From the NCBI GenBank assembly GCA_903813345.2, contig CAIIXF020000003.1, positions 7,403,815-7,467,814 on the forward strand: a stretch of 64,000 bases of DNA. The letters are read 5' to 3'. Both the position numbers and the translations under genes were made by a program. This stretch comes from Owenia fusiformis. Its lineage: Eukaryota > Annelida > Polychaeta > Sabellida > Oweniidae. Of the stretch, positions 24,265 to 37,200 are shown in pieces. Numbering within the stretch: position 1 is the stretch's first letter; each line of letters opens with the position of its first letter. The notes beneath the pieces were generated by a model. It was not told where the DNA came from. It saw only the letters and a program-made list of their open reading frames with translations, and did not search any database.

Positions 24265-24430
24265 CACTCCCCTCCATAAGTTTGGCAACCTTAACTGAGC
24301 TCCCCCATTAAACTACGTGTTAAAGCTTCTTTACGTTTGAAGGCTCTAACACGTAGTCCAATGGGGGAGGTAAGGTTGCCAAACTTATCCAATGGGGGAG
24401 GTAAGGTTGCCAAACTTATGGAGGGGAGTG
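24265..24430. mobile_element. 166-bp Tc1/mariner-type MITE with a proven empty site
   Basis: Perfect or near-perfect inverted ends start CACTCCCCTCCATAAGTT. TA at 24263-24264 and 24431-24432 flanks it. The paralogous sequence upstream of copy B has a single TA (13610-13611) and no insertion. Inside, a block of about 31 bp (CCAATGGGGGAGGTAAGG...) is tandemly duplicated near the right end. Confidence 0.85.
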
Positions 24431-25369
24431 TACCACTTACAGATGATACACAAATTCATATAATTCTACTCTGTCTACACAAATAATACCTTAAAACGGT
24501 GATACTAACTTTATTCATTTTTGGTAGGATTGTTTTTTTCCTTTTCTGCATATAGTCTGAGCATATTTTGGCCTATTTCTTCGTCTAGGATGTGTTGACC
24601 GTAAAGAATTCAGTAAGTCATATTTTGACACGGCGTACTAGCTAGATCCTTAATGAAACTATACTGGTTTGTTATGTTAGTATTCCAGACAGGTTCAATG
24701 ATGCAGTCATTTTTCACCACTGTTGCATTTACCACAAACAAGCATATTCACTGAAATTTTCACAATTTATTTTCGAGGCAATTTCCAACACGAAGATTAA
24801 AAATTTTGTAGTCTTATGATTTCAATAGGCACTTTTGACAAATGTCACTCAGTAGAATACTGAGAAAGTGTTTTGCTTGAACAACTTAACATTTAACGTC
24901 ATTACAATTATCCTCGATTTTTGCCACTCGAAGTCTATCCAGATGTATTCGTTGCCATTTTGAATGGCTGATTTCTGTTATTCATGTTAGTTATTTGATA
25001 TACATATGTAACAGTACATCGGACTAGTAAAACGTGTTTGTCCGGGTCACGTTTCTTCCAAATCGGACCTTTTACGCCATTGTGTTTTTCTACCATCACG
25101 AGGGGAAGTCTACCCGCCTATATACAACCTACCGCCGAGCAAAGACCCGAAGATCTTTGAAAATGTAGGGGATAAGTTAATAAACTACTGTTTATATATT
25201 GAATATACTTTACTTGTAACAATAACAACTAAATCCCATCTTGATTTGATGCTCATATCATTAAATTGGAAGAATGTTTTGCTTACCTACTTTATGGAAA
25301 CAAATATATGAATATATAACAGGATCTTAAGAGGTTCTGGACAAATCATTTGATTCTGGACTTGTCATA

Positions 25370-25870
25370 TTTTTTTTCAACGAAATCACATCCAAGGGTT
25401 GAATTTTTATTAGCTATTTAGAGAGTGAGTCCTGCCTAGTATTAATTTCAATAAAAAAGTTAAAATAGAACCCTATTTGAGAGTCAATCTAATACTTACA
25501 TTACATTGATAAATTAAGGCAAATCCTGAAATATTTTTAAAGTGCATTTTTTATGAAATATTATCCAGCAAGTATTTAGATGAAACGGTCTTATTTAAAT
25601 ACAAATCATAGCATGATGATATTTTTCATTAAACATTTTTCAATGAAATTCAATTGAAGGGTCAAGATAAAACGAGCTAATTTAGGTGAAAACCCTTACA
25701 TGATGATGTGTTTTCATAACTTCTTTCATAAAATTCCATCAAGGGGTGAATATAAAATGATCGAATTTAAGTGATTTAGGATCACGAGGATATGTTTTCT
25801 TTGATATTTTCTATGAAATCCCATCCAATGGTCAAGGTAAAATTTTCAATTGAAAGCCAATACTCATAAC
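25370..25870. repeat. Degenerate tandem repeat, about 90 bp unit
   Basis: Units share an ATGAAAT-CCATCCAAGGGTCAA-like core near 25380, 25645, 25732 and 25808, followed by AAAT...GATTTAGGTGA-like sequence. Diverged and non-coding. It lies in DNA specific to the copy C flank. Confidence 0.45.
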
Positions 25871-26407
25871 CTCAAAAATAGTTATAGATACAAGTACTCA
25901 TACAAGATAGAGCATTCAGTCTCAAATGATGTGGGATAGATAAAATCCAGTCTCCAAGTCCATAGGCGTTTCAAAGGGTCAACATCCATTCACAAAAACC
26001 GTCGCCATAATCCATAAAACATAATAATTCACAATGGTCACCAGGAGAAAACTATGGCTGGTTTCGATCCCTATTTCTCAACCATTAATGCCATAGCCGG
26101 GATCTACCTCAAAAGGTGCCCAGTTAAAACGGTTTAGGAACCTTATGATAGCAAAATGCTGAGACTATTAGCTTTTTCTTGTCTATAAGTATACATTCAG
26201 TGTCAAAGAAAATGGAAAAGTATAGTGCTATTACTGCATGAGAATTCAGATTCAGAAATTCGAGAAATGCTTACACCTCAATGGGGAACTTAAACCGAGA
26301 AGGCCAGGCGACGAATATCCCCCTGTACGAAATGTGACCAGAAAATGAAGGTTTGAAGTATGTCAAACGTTAAAATTGATTAAATGCCCTTATTTGAATA
26401 AACTTAC

Positions 26408-26940
26408 CAAATTCATAATGTATTTCGTGATAGAGCGCTCTAAGGGTGTGATTGGATTAAACGCTTCACCATTGTGTGACAAAAACTATGCAATGCATTC
26501 TTTAATTGATTCCATAGATATATCAACAATACGATCAGATGCTTCTCAATATTGTTTGAGTCCTTGAACAGCAAGTTTTCGCATCAGCATGAGCGATTCG
26601 TTGAAGTCTTGAAAGACGATACCTTTGTCGCCACCAGTGACTGCAAAAGTGAATCGCCAAGATTTTGGTCGTCCTGCAAAATCATCTGACTTAGTCATCA
26701 TGATCGTTTCATAATCGCTACAAACTTCTTCTCAGAAAAGGTGGAGTTTGAAGACATTTCCGAATTCCTTCGCCCATTCTTGAATCTGAATATATGGTAG
26801 GTCTTTGGAGAGTTGTAGTGCATTTCCTATTAAAGGAATGCCCTTTGGTCCAGGTATGTCTATCTTCCGCCATCTAAATAGGAATGCAATTAGAAACAAT
26901 ATTCCTACAAACAATGAACCCATATAAGTAAAACTGCCAT
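26408..26940 (-). pseudogene. Cytochrome P450 exon 1 pseudogene
   Basis: This is a 533-nt relic of P450 exon 1 with a recognisable ATG (26940-26938) and an intact GTAAGT-type donor (26407 downward). A one-base deletion soon after the start shifts the frame, the residue after the KLHLF block is a TGA stop, a later Gly codon in the QYGEAS block is TGA, and six bases of the VVVC region are lost. Its intron-side flank (26255-26407) matches that of copy C, but its upstream flank matches copy A. No exon 2-6 exists between it and copy C, so it is an orphan exon. Confidence 0.9.
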
Positions 26941-27330
26941 CTTGGAATTATCTAGTGTGAGAAGGAAGAACAAACGTAAATTGTTAAACTCTCACGTTCT
27001 ACCAGTCTGTCTCGGTCAGAGTGCATCGGAAACGATCATACTTCTTATTACATTGTATAACACTTCTAATACGCGTATAACATTTTAAGTTAACACAATC
27101 GGACCTAATATGCTAGTCTGACAGTATAAATCATGCTTAAACTTCATTTATTTTTACATTCCACAGAATACATGGAATTATTTTATGTTTTTAATGGGAC
27201 AAATGGAGAAACTATATGATCTTGCAAGTATTGAAAAATCCGACCCAGAAAGAGGCTGCCATATTGGATTTTCAATCAATCCTCATACCCCGCGGGTTTG
27301 ACTGTCACGCTTAATTGTATTACATGTATA
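26941..27330. other. Former upstream flank of the exon-1 pseudogene
   Basis: Matches the flank of copy A (2409-2705), including CTAATACGCGTATAAC, and then a single terminus of the 16509-type element (about 27284-27320). In gene orientation it contains an AGGTCC where B and C have AGGTCA. Non-coding. Confidence 0.6.
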
Positions 27331-30300
27331 AATTGAATGTTAACAATCCAAATGCTAGTTAGGAAGTTTATGGTACCCCCGGATTTACTTTCGTGTTTCC
27401 TAAAACAGTTGTCTTTTAAAAGACTTTGAAGAGGCGACTTCAACTCAATAGACTTATTTGATGGATATGCTGACTGAGAATACTTTCTTTTCCGACGTGG
27501 TTAGGCTTTGGGGGTTGGTAACCCGATTGACTTTTGGGAGAAGTAACAATGTCATAATGAACGCATCCTTGGCCGAAGAGTAATTCATTGCATTACATGA
27601 GCTGGTATGAAAGCAGTGAAGGACCGATCTTGAAGGATGGGTGAACGTCGTAACTTCCTTAACGTCGTATTTTTTCAAAGAAAAATTAATTTCTCGAAAT
27701 TCTTTCATTTATTTGGGAAATTGGAGTGTCTGGATGATATATAAAAATGTATTGTTATTATTATCAATATTCCAAGATGATAGGGCTAAAATTATAGAAA
27801 GTATGATGGTTTTCGTGAAAAATTATCATTTTTTCAAGAAATTGTCGTGCTTTCTAGAAGGTTTGAGAAGTTTTAGACCGTGTTCAGACAAAATGTTGAG
27901 ACGCAGTGATACAAGAGGTATATCTGCATGGTATGTTCAATGTTTCCACGAAAGGGAAAGGACCATATTCTGTCAAAGCGTCGAAATAAAGGAGTACTTA
28001 CAAATCTCCCGCCGAAAATATTGGGTATAACGTCGGGTAGACTGTAAATCTAGTAAATCTTGTAAAACTTGTAAATCTTGTAAATCTTGTAAATCTTGTA
28101 AATCTTGTAAATCTAGTAAATCTTGTAAAATCTTGTAATATCTTGTAAAGTTTTAAGGGACCATTCACTTGATATCAATGTCAGTCTTTATGAGGAGTAT
28201 TGGGATCTAGTTCTTTTAAGAGCAATGCATTAATCCAAACGAACGAAGTTCAGTAGGGTAGAGTGAAACCTTCCGCCTGTCAGTCCGTCCATCCATCCAT
28301 CCATCCAGAAAAACACAGAATAAATAATATATCTCACCAAAGAGTTAGATAAAGTTAGACTTACGAATCAGAATGGCTTATTGCATTTCAAGAAGTAAGG
28401 TCATTTCCCATAAAATTATAAAGGGTGCATGTAGATCTCAAAGATGAGTACCCAAACCGTGCTATCACATACCTGTTATAAAATGCCTTATCTGCATTAA
28501 AATTCAGAGTCATTCCTTTCATCAAATAATCAATAAACAAAATTTTACCAAAATTGTGATATATAATAACAAAAAATAATGTTTAAGGTGCTGATATAAT
28601 ATGGCTTTAAACTAATAATTACAATTAAGGAAAAAATTGTTGATTAAATACATAGCAATTTTTTAATAAAGGGAATTCAATGCAATGAAATGGAGATACA
28701 CATCTAAAATGCCATTACTTGAGACTTACCCTTTATCCTACAGTTCAAAACCATTTTATCATCTTCTTCCAAAAATATTTACATAAATATCTGATTTTCA
28801 AACAATTTCAAAATTATCTGGTTCATGAGAGTTAACTTTAGGCTGGGTAAGGAATACATTATAATATAAACATAAATTGAAAGCATTATATTATTATAAA
28901 TCGCCCTATTTTAATGAATTTTGAAAACCATTCGTCCTCCACTTTTCCACATACAACAGACAACACATACGTTTGCGAACAAAATCAACTATTTATTAAT
29001 AAACTAGAGTTTATGAGCAAAATAATCATGTATGATATATTAAAAATTGGTCTTGTATTTTTTGTTTAATGTACACCTGAAAAGTTAAGGGTAACAAAAA
29101 ATGAGCAAAAAAGGTCGCTGTCGACAGATTCTATTTTTCAAACTTTATGACGTCACAAAATGGGACGCTCACTAGAATTCATCCTTTGAAATAACACTTA
29201 CATATACCTTTATCAAGACGAAAATAAAGTATAATAGTCAAATATTGTTTGAGTTACATGTATATATGTGCGTTTAAAGACGAAAAATTATTCAAAATGT
29301 AACGTGTCGACAGCGGATATTTGGCCGATATTGGGGTAAAAAACTCTTTTTTAAAAAAGAACACGCAAGAATTGTGAAAGAAGTGTACTTGATTTGAAAA
29401 CTTCATAAAAGCAGCTTTAAAATGATATATAATTTTAATAAGAATATTATCTTGAATTCCGAAGAATTAAAGTTACATGATGCGATACCCTAAAACACAA
29501 GTGCGCCAGCTTTTTGCGACGTGTCTTTGAATTCATACACTGCTGCCACATTGGAACAAACATTGATAAGTCCAGAAAATCTGTTTATATCTTATTTACT
29601 GCATGTTCTTCACATTTAATAGAGTGTGTATTTTTTAAAGGTATTCGCACGCCATACAGGTATTGATTACCAATCTCTTGCTGAGCATTTCACATTGATA
29701 TACTGTATATTTACATGTCATACAGCGCACAAAAATCAATCCATTTGGCAAAGGCCCATGAAGAGGTTTTTATTAAATCGAAGTTAACTATATGACCGTC
29801 CCTTTAGAAAAAAGCCTTAGATTGGACAACTTTAATTTTGCCCCAATTATACATGTTCCCGGGCCTATGAATTGATCATATATAATACAATCATTCATTC
29901 ACCCAAATCCTTTACGATTCTATATTCCATCAAGGTTCATTCAGGCTTTTATTATAAAAAAAATTGTAGTGCAGTGTATCATTAATTAATAGGGTTTTAA
30001 TTAAATATAATACCTGTATATAAAAGGTTATTATAGATCAACTATACATATATTACATAATACAGTCACAGGTGAATACTAATTAAATAATACAGAGAAC
30101 TTACTAGTTTATTAGAACATTGACGTTCAGTAGAAAGCAGAAATCAGAAAGTATTTTCTAAAACTCAGAATGTTTATGCTGGATAAGGAAATGTTGAAAA
30201 GGTAGGCTTATGGTTACAAAAGCTGATGTATGTAATGGTAATTCTTATAGAAGGAATATATAAGAGTTTCATCATAAATTTTTTGATAGAAATTAATTTT

Positions 30301-31202
30301 TTAGTAGACAGTTTTCATTTTGTTTTCAACCTTCACTATGATTTGCCAAGGGATAATATACATGTATATAATTGATTGATTGATTTTGAAAAAGTTTGTA
30401 GAATTATTACATAAAGTTCTTCACAATTTTGATTTTAGAGTATATAGTAAAACATACTTAATTATGTGAGTAAGACATATCAAACATCCCGCTTTCAAGA
30501 GTTGGTAGCATATACATTTTATGAACATGCTCAAAAATATCAACGCAATCGATACATTTTATGTTAAGAAATCCGAGTCTATATTTGCCGAAAAAATAAA
30601 ATATTTCTTAATTGTCTAAAAATCGATCATTAAAGAAAGATAAGCAATATTCCAAACAGGTACCTTGTGGTAATGATTGCTTAAAGTCTCGTCAACAAAA
30701 AATAACAAATTACATATCCATGAAATCAACATATATGTCGCAGTCTCTAGTACAACAACGGATTTTTAAAATATCAATTATCGTAAATTGTCCCATAGGC
30801 ATGTGAAGGGGATAATAAAAAATCAGTTTGGCGTGTAAAGTCATATATTTTCGTAATTTACACACATCATACTGTTTTGTCAAAAATTATTTTAAAAGTA
30901 TTGATTGACAAATCCTTTCTGTACAGAGCAAAAAACAACTCTCTTTATATGTTTTAAATACATTTCTTTCAGTTTAATGTTTGAAGGCATTTAAATGGTC
31001 GGGTGTCATTGCAAGAATCTAATAATATATGAAATAAACATTTCAACATTGTAAATTCAAGTCACATTAATTTGAATATAGTGTATATCATTCATATTTA
31101 TCTGAACATTTAAAATGAAGCTTGGAATTATTGAATTCTTACTTTGTATTCATTTTTCTTATAGTAATTTACACACTTACATATATGTAAATTTATTTTC
31201 AG
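27331..31202. other. AT-rich region upstream of the recognised PNP exons
   Basis: The first exon and promoter of purine nucleoside phosphorylase must lie here or further left, but I could not identify them. An open frame at 27641-28030 has no recognisable family and sits next to a simple repeat. Positions about 28230-28320 resemble 31780-31870 (CGAACGAAGTTC-GTAGGG, then a CCATC/CCGTC run). The rest is AT-rich with no feature. Confidence 0.45.
28043..28150. repeat. Short tandem repeat, unit about 9 bp
   Basis: About eleven copies of TGTAAATCT with CTAG/CTTG alternation, ending in slightly longer units. Confidence 0.9.
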
Positions 31203-34200
31203 GTGCAGTTATGAAGAATGCGACAAGATTGCGCAGCATTTACTATCCAAGACGAGGCACCGCCCTAAGATTGGCATCATCTGCGGTTCGGGACTAGGGG
31301 GTCTGGCTGAGTCCATAGAAAACAAAGAAAGTCTCTCATATAAAGAAATTCCTCAATTCCCAGTTAGCACAGGTAAGACAGTCTTTAGTAATTAAAATTA
31401 CAACATTTGTATCTTTACTTCTTGGACAGCTTATATATACTTTAGTTTATAATACAAAAAATACCTCAATTCCCAGTTAGCACAAGTGAGCCAATTAATT
31501 GTATTTAAAATTTGAGCGTTGTTATCTTTACTTTATGGACAACCTGTAAGGATTGTTTGTATCTTTCGTAAAAAGTAAAACATCAGTTTATTTCAACCAA
31601 TTTCAAGGTCATACACAGTCAATACGAAAATGTCTATTAGAAATCCGAGATGATAAAATATAAGAAGATGTAATTGTATTCAGGGAGCGGGGGGCAAGAG
31701 GGGAAAGAGTCGAGGGCATGCGAGGCGGATCCTGGAAACCTGGGTTCAGGAAAGCAGGGTTCACTGTTTAGTGTTTGTTATCCCAACGAACGAAGTTCGG
31801 TAGGGATATAGTGAAGCCCTCTGTCCGTCTGTCCGGAAGACAACTCGAATACTAGTGGACGGATTTTCTTCATATTTGGCAGAAAGATGTATATTGGTGG
31901 ATAGTTGTACGCTATTAGAGATTTTACATTTTGGCATGCCATCTCCTGATACCATGGTAAACTAAGGTGAACTAAGGTCATGTGATCATTTATATGGTTG
32001 ACATGCATGTTCGTGAACTTAGTACGATACTGACATTCTAACAAAACAAAAACCTACATACAATCATATACTTGTATAGTGAATACCAATGGCCCATTTT
32101 CATTATTGTATTTTCCATGAATGATTTACACATAATAATGAAGAGGTTTCTAAAATGCATTTCTCATCACCAAAACCAAATGAATCAAACTGTGAAAATG
32201 AGATGAGAAAAAAATTGTGAAAAAATCTTACTTCCAGTCTGGCATCCCCCAAAATTTTTTTTCGATTTTTTAATTGACTCATACACTTTGATTTAGCCTG
32301 TAAATCACCAAGCATTTTAAAATTGTAAAATTTTCCAGAGGCATTGAGCCATCTTTCTCACCCCAAAAAATCAATTAAAAAAAATCTATTTGATTCACAA
32401 TACTGTCTTAGACACTTTCAGACATCATAAAATAGCACCTTGAAATAGTAAAATGTTTTGGAGCAAGGGAACCACCCCTTGCTCCCCCTCCAAAAAACAC
32501 AATTTTTGGAAATTTGGAATTTTTTATTAATTGACACATACACTTTGAAACTGCCTAGAAATCACAAAATCACACCGGAATAGCCTGACAACGGTAAAGT
32601 CAGATACCGTTGTCGCAAATGGCGGACATAACCGTCGCTTCAACTCTTTAATCACTTGGTCCTCGTTTCATGGGACTTTATCGTCGCTAATTGTGTGCAT
32701 GTCTCAAGCTCACGTGATGATGTATTATATAAAATACCAATTTCTATCAAAAAATGGTCGTGAATCGCCACAATATAGCGTCTTTGATATCGTCAATGAC
32801 AATGGAATCTGAATTTGAAATAATTTACAAAGACAACGGCATATGGTAAGATGTGACAACGGACTATGGTGGATATATCGCATTGGAACATAGGAAAATG
32901 ACAATGGGAAACAGACACTTTACCGTTGTCTTTACATATACCGTTGTCAAATATTACCGTTCTCACCTCGATTTTACATCACATTTGACCCACACCTACC
33001 GTTGTCATTTATACAGTATCCGTTGTTCTGTGTCATATTCCGATCGGTAAAATTAAAACCTTTATTTCGATGGTAGAACATATTTAACTATATGATCAGT
33101 AAAAAACACTTTGAGTGATTGCAGTACCAAAGGAATTTAATCTAGTCGCTTTATTAAGCATACAGTTCATCAAAATCTAACACCCCAATCACACTTCCTA
33201 CGGCCGCCCTGCGGTCTATCATTTCTGCGGCCAGTAACATTTCTACGCTCGCCGTGGAATTTCTGCGGTCGGATACTTTTGCAGTCACATTTTCTACGGC
33301 AGCCGCACGGCGAGTTTTTGAATTTCTGTTGATTTAACGTTAATTCTTATTTACATCTACATCAGCACAATTTATAGTTGTTTGTAGTGTTAGGATATAG
33401 TATCGAATAAAAAGTGCAAGTGAAATATAAGTTGCTGTGGTATCAGTTACCTTACATTAAAAAGTATACGTATTGTTTTGTGTTTACAGCAAAAATATGA
33501 CCGAAAATTGACTTAAAAACTGTTTCCAAAGGTACATTACCCATCAAACCCTACAACAGGCGCAAGTCAACGGTAAACCCGACTTGCGGCCACCGTAGGA
33601 CCTTTCTGTGGTCTGGCAACGGCCTGTTGATTTCTATGGGGACCGCAGAAATGAAAAATATTATAACTCCGGCTTATAATTTCTACGGCTACCCTGCGGC
33701 CTGTAAAAAACTGGATACGCCGTACGGAGACTGCAAGGCGAGCGTAGTTTTTCTACGCTCGCCGCAGAAATTCACTGATTTAATTGATCTGTGGTCGACG
33801 CACGGCCTCCGTACGACAAATGTGACTGGGGTGTAATTGAAACGATTATTATGTCCGCCATTTGTGACAACGGTATCTGACTTTACCGTTGTCAGGCTAT
33901 TTCGATGTAAAGTAGCATCTTTAAATTTAAAATTTTCTACAGGGATTATATTAAGCACCCCTCGCCAAAAACACAAATAAAAATGTTTTCTGTTTTGTCT
34001 TAGTTTAATTTATCGTTTAACCTAAAAAAAATGCCCAGAAATACAAACAAAAAAGAGAATTTTGAAAATCAGAATTTATTTTGATTAACACAATTAATTC
34101 AAACAGTTGAAAGTGCCCAGAAATCATTGAAAAGGATCTTGAACTGGTAGAAGTTTATGCCGGGGTTCCTACTTTCACGCTCTCTCCTTATTCTACTGTT

Positions 34201-37200
34201 TCTCCAAATTGCTCGTAAAACAAAGTAATATACTACAAAATAGACTGAATGAGCCCACTTTAAGGGGTAACCGCCCCCCCCCACGGACGTTCCAATATCT
34301 TCCGCTGATTTACGTTGCAAAAATAACCGGGGGGGGGGGGGTCACTGCAAACAAAATTTGGTGGGGGTCCTAGGCTGAACCCTCAGATATGAATATGTTC
34401 CCATACCAATCTGTCAAATTTCAATGTGCTTCCATACCAACCAAAATAACGCCCAAAAGTCATACCAAATGTCCTAATATAAGACCAATATGCCATACTT
34501 AATGTCCAAATAGAGGACCAATGACATACCAAATATACATATTTAAGACCAAGACAATTCAAATTGTCTGAAGCCTCGAGAAAGTCAAAAGTCATAATTT
34601 GGTGGGCATTTTCATACCAGATCCTAAAAGTTGGGACTATTGCCATACCAAATGTCAAAAAAGCCACCCATATGGCCACATGAGCCGAGGATCCCCGTCA
34701 TGGTTTTTATATAGTAAAACCCCCAGGAAAAATAACCAGTTTATTCATTAGTTCATTAGAGTATAGTAGCAAAAACTGCACCTTCTTTGAAGAAAAGTGT
34801 TTAAAATAAAGAAATGAAACTTCTGTATCTGAAACAATTCAGTCATATTGCATTGGTATCTGTAGCTTGGTATCGGACAACAGTCACATTCATAAACAAG
34901 CATTTAGAAATTATTATATGTATAATCTGCACAGTGTGTATTCATATGTAATTCTTCATAAAATGTAAAGAATCCCAAACTACCCTTTTTAAACTCTTCC
35001 AATAGTGAAAGGACCTTAGTGCACCCGTGACATCGCAAGGACCTTAGGTTGGCATGCCAAAATGTAAAATCTCTAGTATCGTTACATGCCAGTGAACTTA
35101 TTCCAAAAATTTTAATAGATAAGAGGTCATTTAATAGGTATGTATCAGATGACTTCTTATCTTATGCATTAACATTATTAAGTAATGTTTTAAAGTCATA
35201 TCAGTCAAGTCGAGTACTTAACAGTTGTTGAAATAAATGGTTATATGAAGGGCCTCACCATGAATCTATCTATGAAATAGAAATCACGTAATCCTATGAT
35301 GCAAGTCAATTTATCATTATTTCATTTCATTTCACCGCTTTAAAAATGGCGGGATTTTTTCATTACTGATTCCGGACCACACATGGAACTGAGTAACGAT
35401 TCAATAAGGCATTTCAGTATCGCCATTATCGTTACATGCCAGTGAACTTTGGCCAAAATTTTTAATAGGTAAGAGGTCATTTTAATAGGTATGTATCAGA
35501 TGACTTCTTATCTAAAACATTAACATTATTTAGTTTTTTTTTAATTTCAAAAAGTGGTTTTTGATAGACTTTTTGTTCCAAAATTTATGAATTTATTTAA
35601 AACTAACTTTTAGAGGTCACACATATCTTTTAATTAGCCACATTCATACCAATGCATAGCATTCATCCTCGCATGTTTTTTGCCGAAAAAATTAAGAAAA
35701 TCGGTTCATAAATAAGCGAGAAATGAACTTATCAGTGCATGAAAATGGTTCCGAGAAAAATGCATTTCAAATTTTTAGTTCTCATAGAAACCAATGGTAC
35801 AATGATATCAAAAACATAATTTATTCTTCCTTTTAACCTGGTTAGACAATCAATATTGGTTTATTGTTGAAGTCAAGCATATTAAGAAAAGATTGACATC
35901 GAAAAAAAAATTCTATTTTTTTCAAAAAGTTTCTGTTACCTTAGTGACATCACTAGTGTTTCAAAATATTTTTGATATGCTAAAACATTGAAGTGGCCGA
36001 TTAAATGTGGCATTTCATTATTGAAATAGTGTGTCCTTTGTTCAATCTTTGCATTGGTGTTAAAAATATGATCTTTTTTGAAATGCATTAAGAAATATTT
36101 GATGATTAAAAAATTTGAATATTTGAGAAATGAAATGCTCACAACTTTTTTTAAATCTCTAAAATAACTTTTTAAGTCATGACAAATAGTAAATGAATGA
36201 TAAAAAAATATTTTTAAACTTAAGACGGGGACTTAAATGTGCTTATAGTGAGATGGCTGATTTTTGCTTATTATTGGTTCTTTAAACAACCCTTTAAGAC
36301 ATCGGAATGATTAGATTTAAGTACAGTATTTTCTATACATTATAAAATTATGTTATTATAAAGGAAGGTCCATTTTCAGGTTCTCTCTTGTTTTACCTAT
36401 ACAATTTATTTTGAGAAAGTTTTTCGTCATCTGTTGCATTGAAGGTTAAAGTAAGGACAGCCTCATTTGATGCATCGATGCAAGGAAATGTGTCTCAGTC
36501 CAGTCTCAATACAGAGTTTGGACTTTGACATTTCTATCCTATGGGCATTGTTTTTCACAGTGCAAAGCCCCATTATGGTTGTTAACAATTGGATCTTCAT
36601 TATAGTGCAGAGCTTGTAATTGCAATTAGGAAAAAAGTAGGAGTAGCAGCATATACATTTAATTCATATATTACACTCCATTTAGGAGATGCTTGCTGAA
36701 CCTCTATATTACAATACATGTTTGTTATTGTTTGTTATTTTTTACACCTATACTATCATACTTCTGTTTCACATGAGTGCCTGGTATTTAAGTTAAAATA
36801 TTTTCTATTAATCCATGAGTGTAATGTAAATGAAATGGAAAATATTACTATGATTGATTATAATTGATTAATTATTTAATGACATTTATTATGTAATATA
36901 GCATTTTAATTTTTATTAATTATTTAATATGTTAGATTTGATGTTCTAAATTGTCAAAATACATAGAGACATGGCAAATCATAAGAAACGCGAGTTCTCC
37001 ATATTTTGTTATACCCCTTCAGTAATTAAGCAATGCTATATCCTATTACAAAGGAGATAAACTATCAAATTATACACCACTACACTCCCAATAGAATGTG
37101 TTGTCATCAGGCAATAGTGGTAAAATAAGGATATTGAGACGTATAGCCACTTTTCACTTTGTACCCCTTAGGAACTCCCGTAAGTGCAATTAGCTTAGGA

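Larger units (their letters stand above)
23717..26125. repeat. Segmental duplication, copy upstream of P450 C
   Basis: Collinear with 11950-14640. It lacks the TTAA element and carries its own insertions: the MITE at 24265-24430, and about 0.8 kb at 25320-26124 without a match in the B copy. No coding sequence was recognised. Confidence 0.75.

Noticed and set aside
27641-28030. 129-codon open frame upstream of PNP
   Set aside because: No recognisable domain, AT-rich composition, adjacent to a simple repeat, and no splice link to PNP could be shown.
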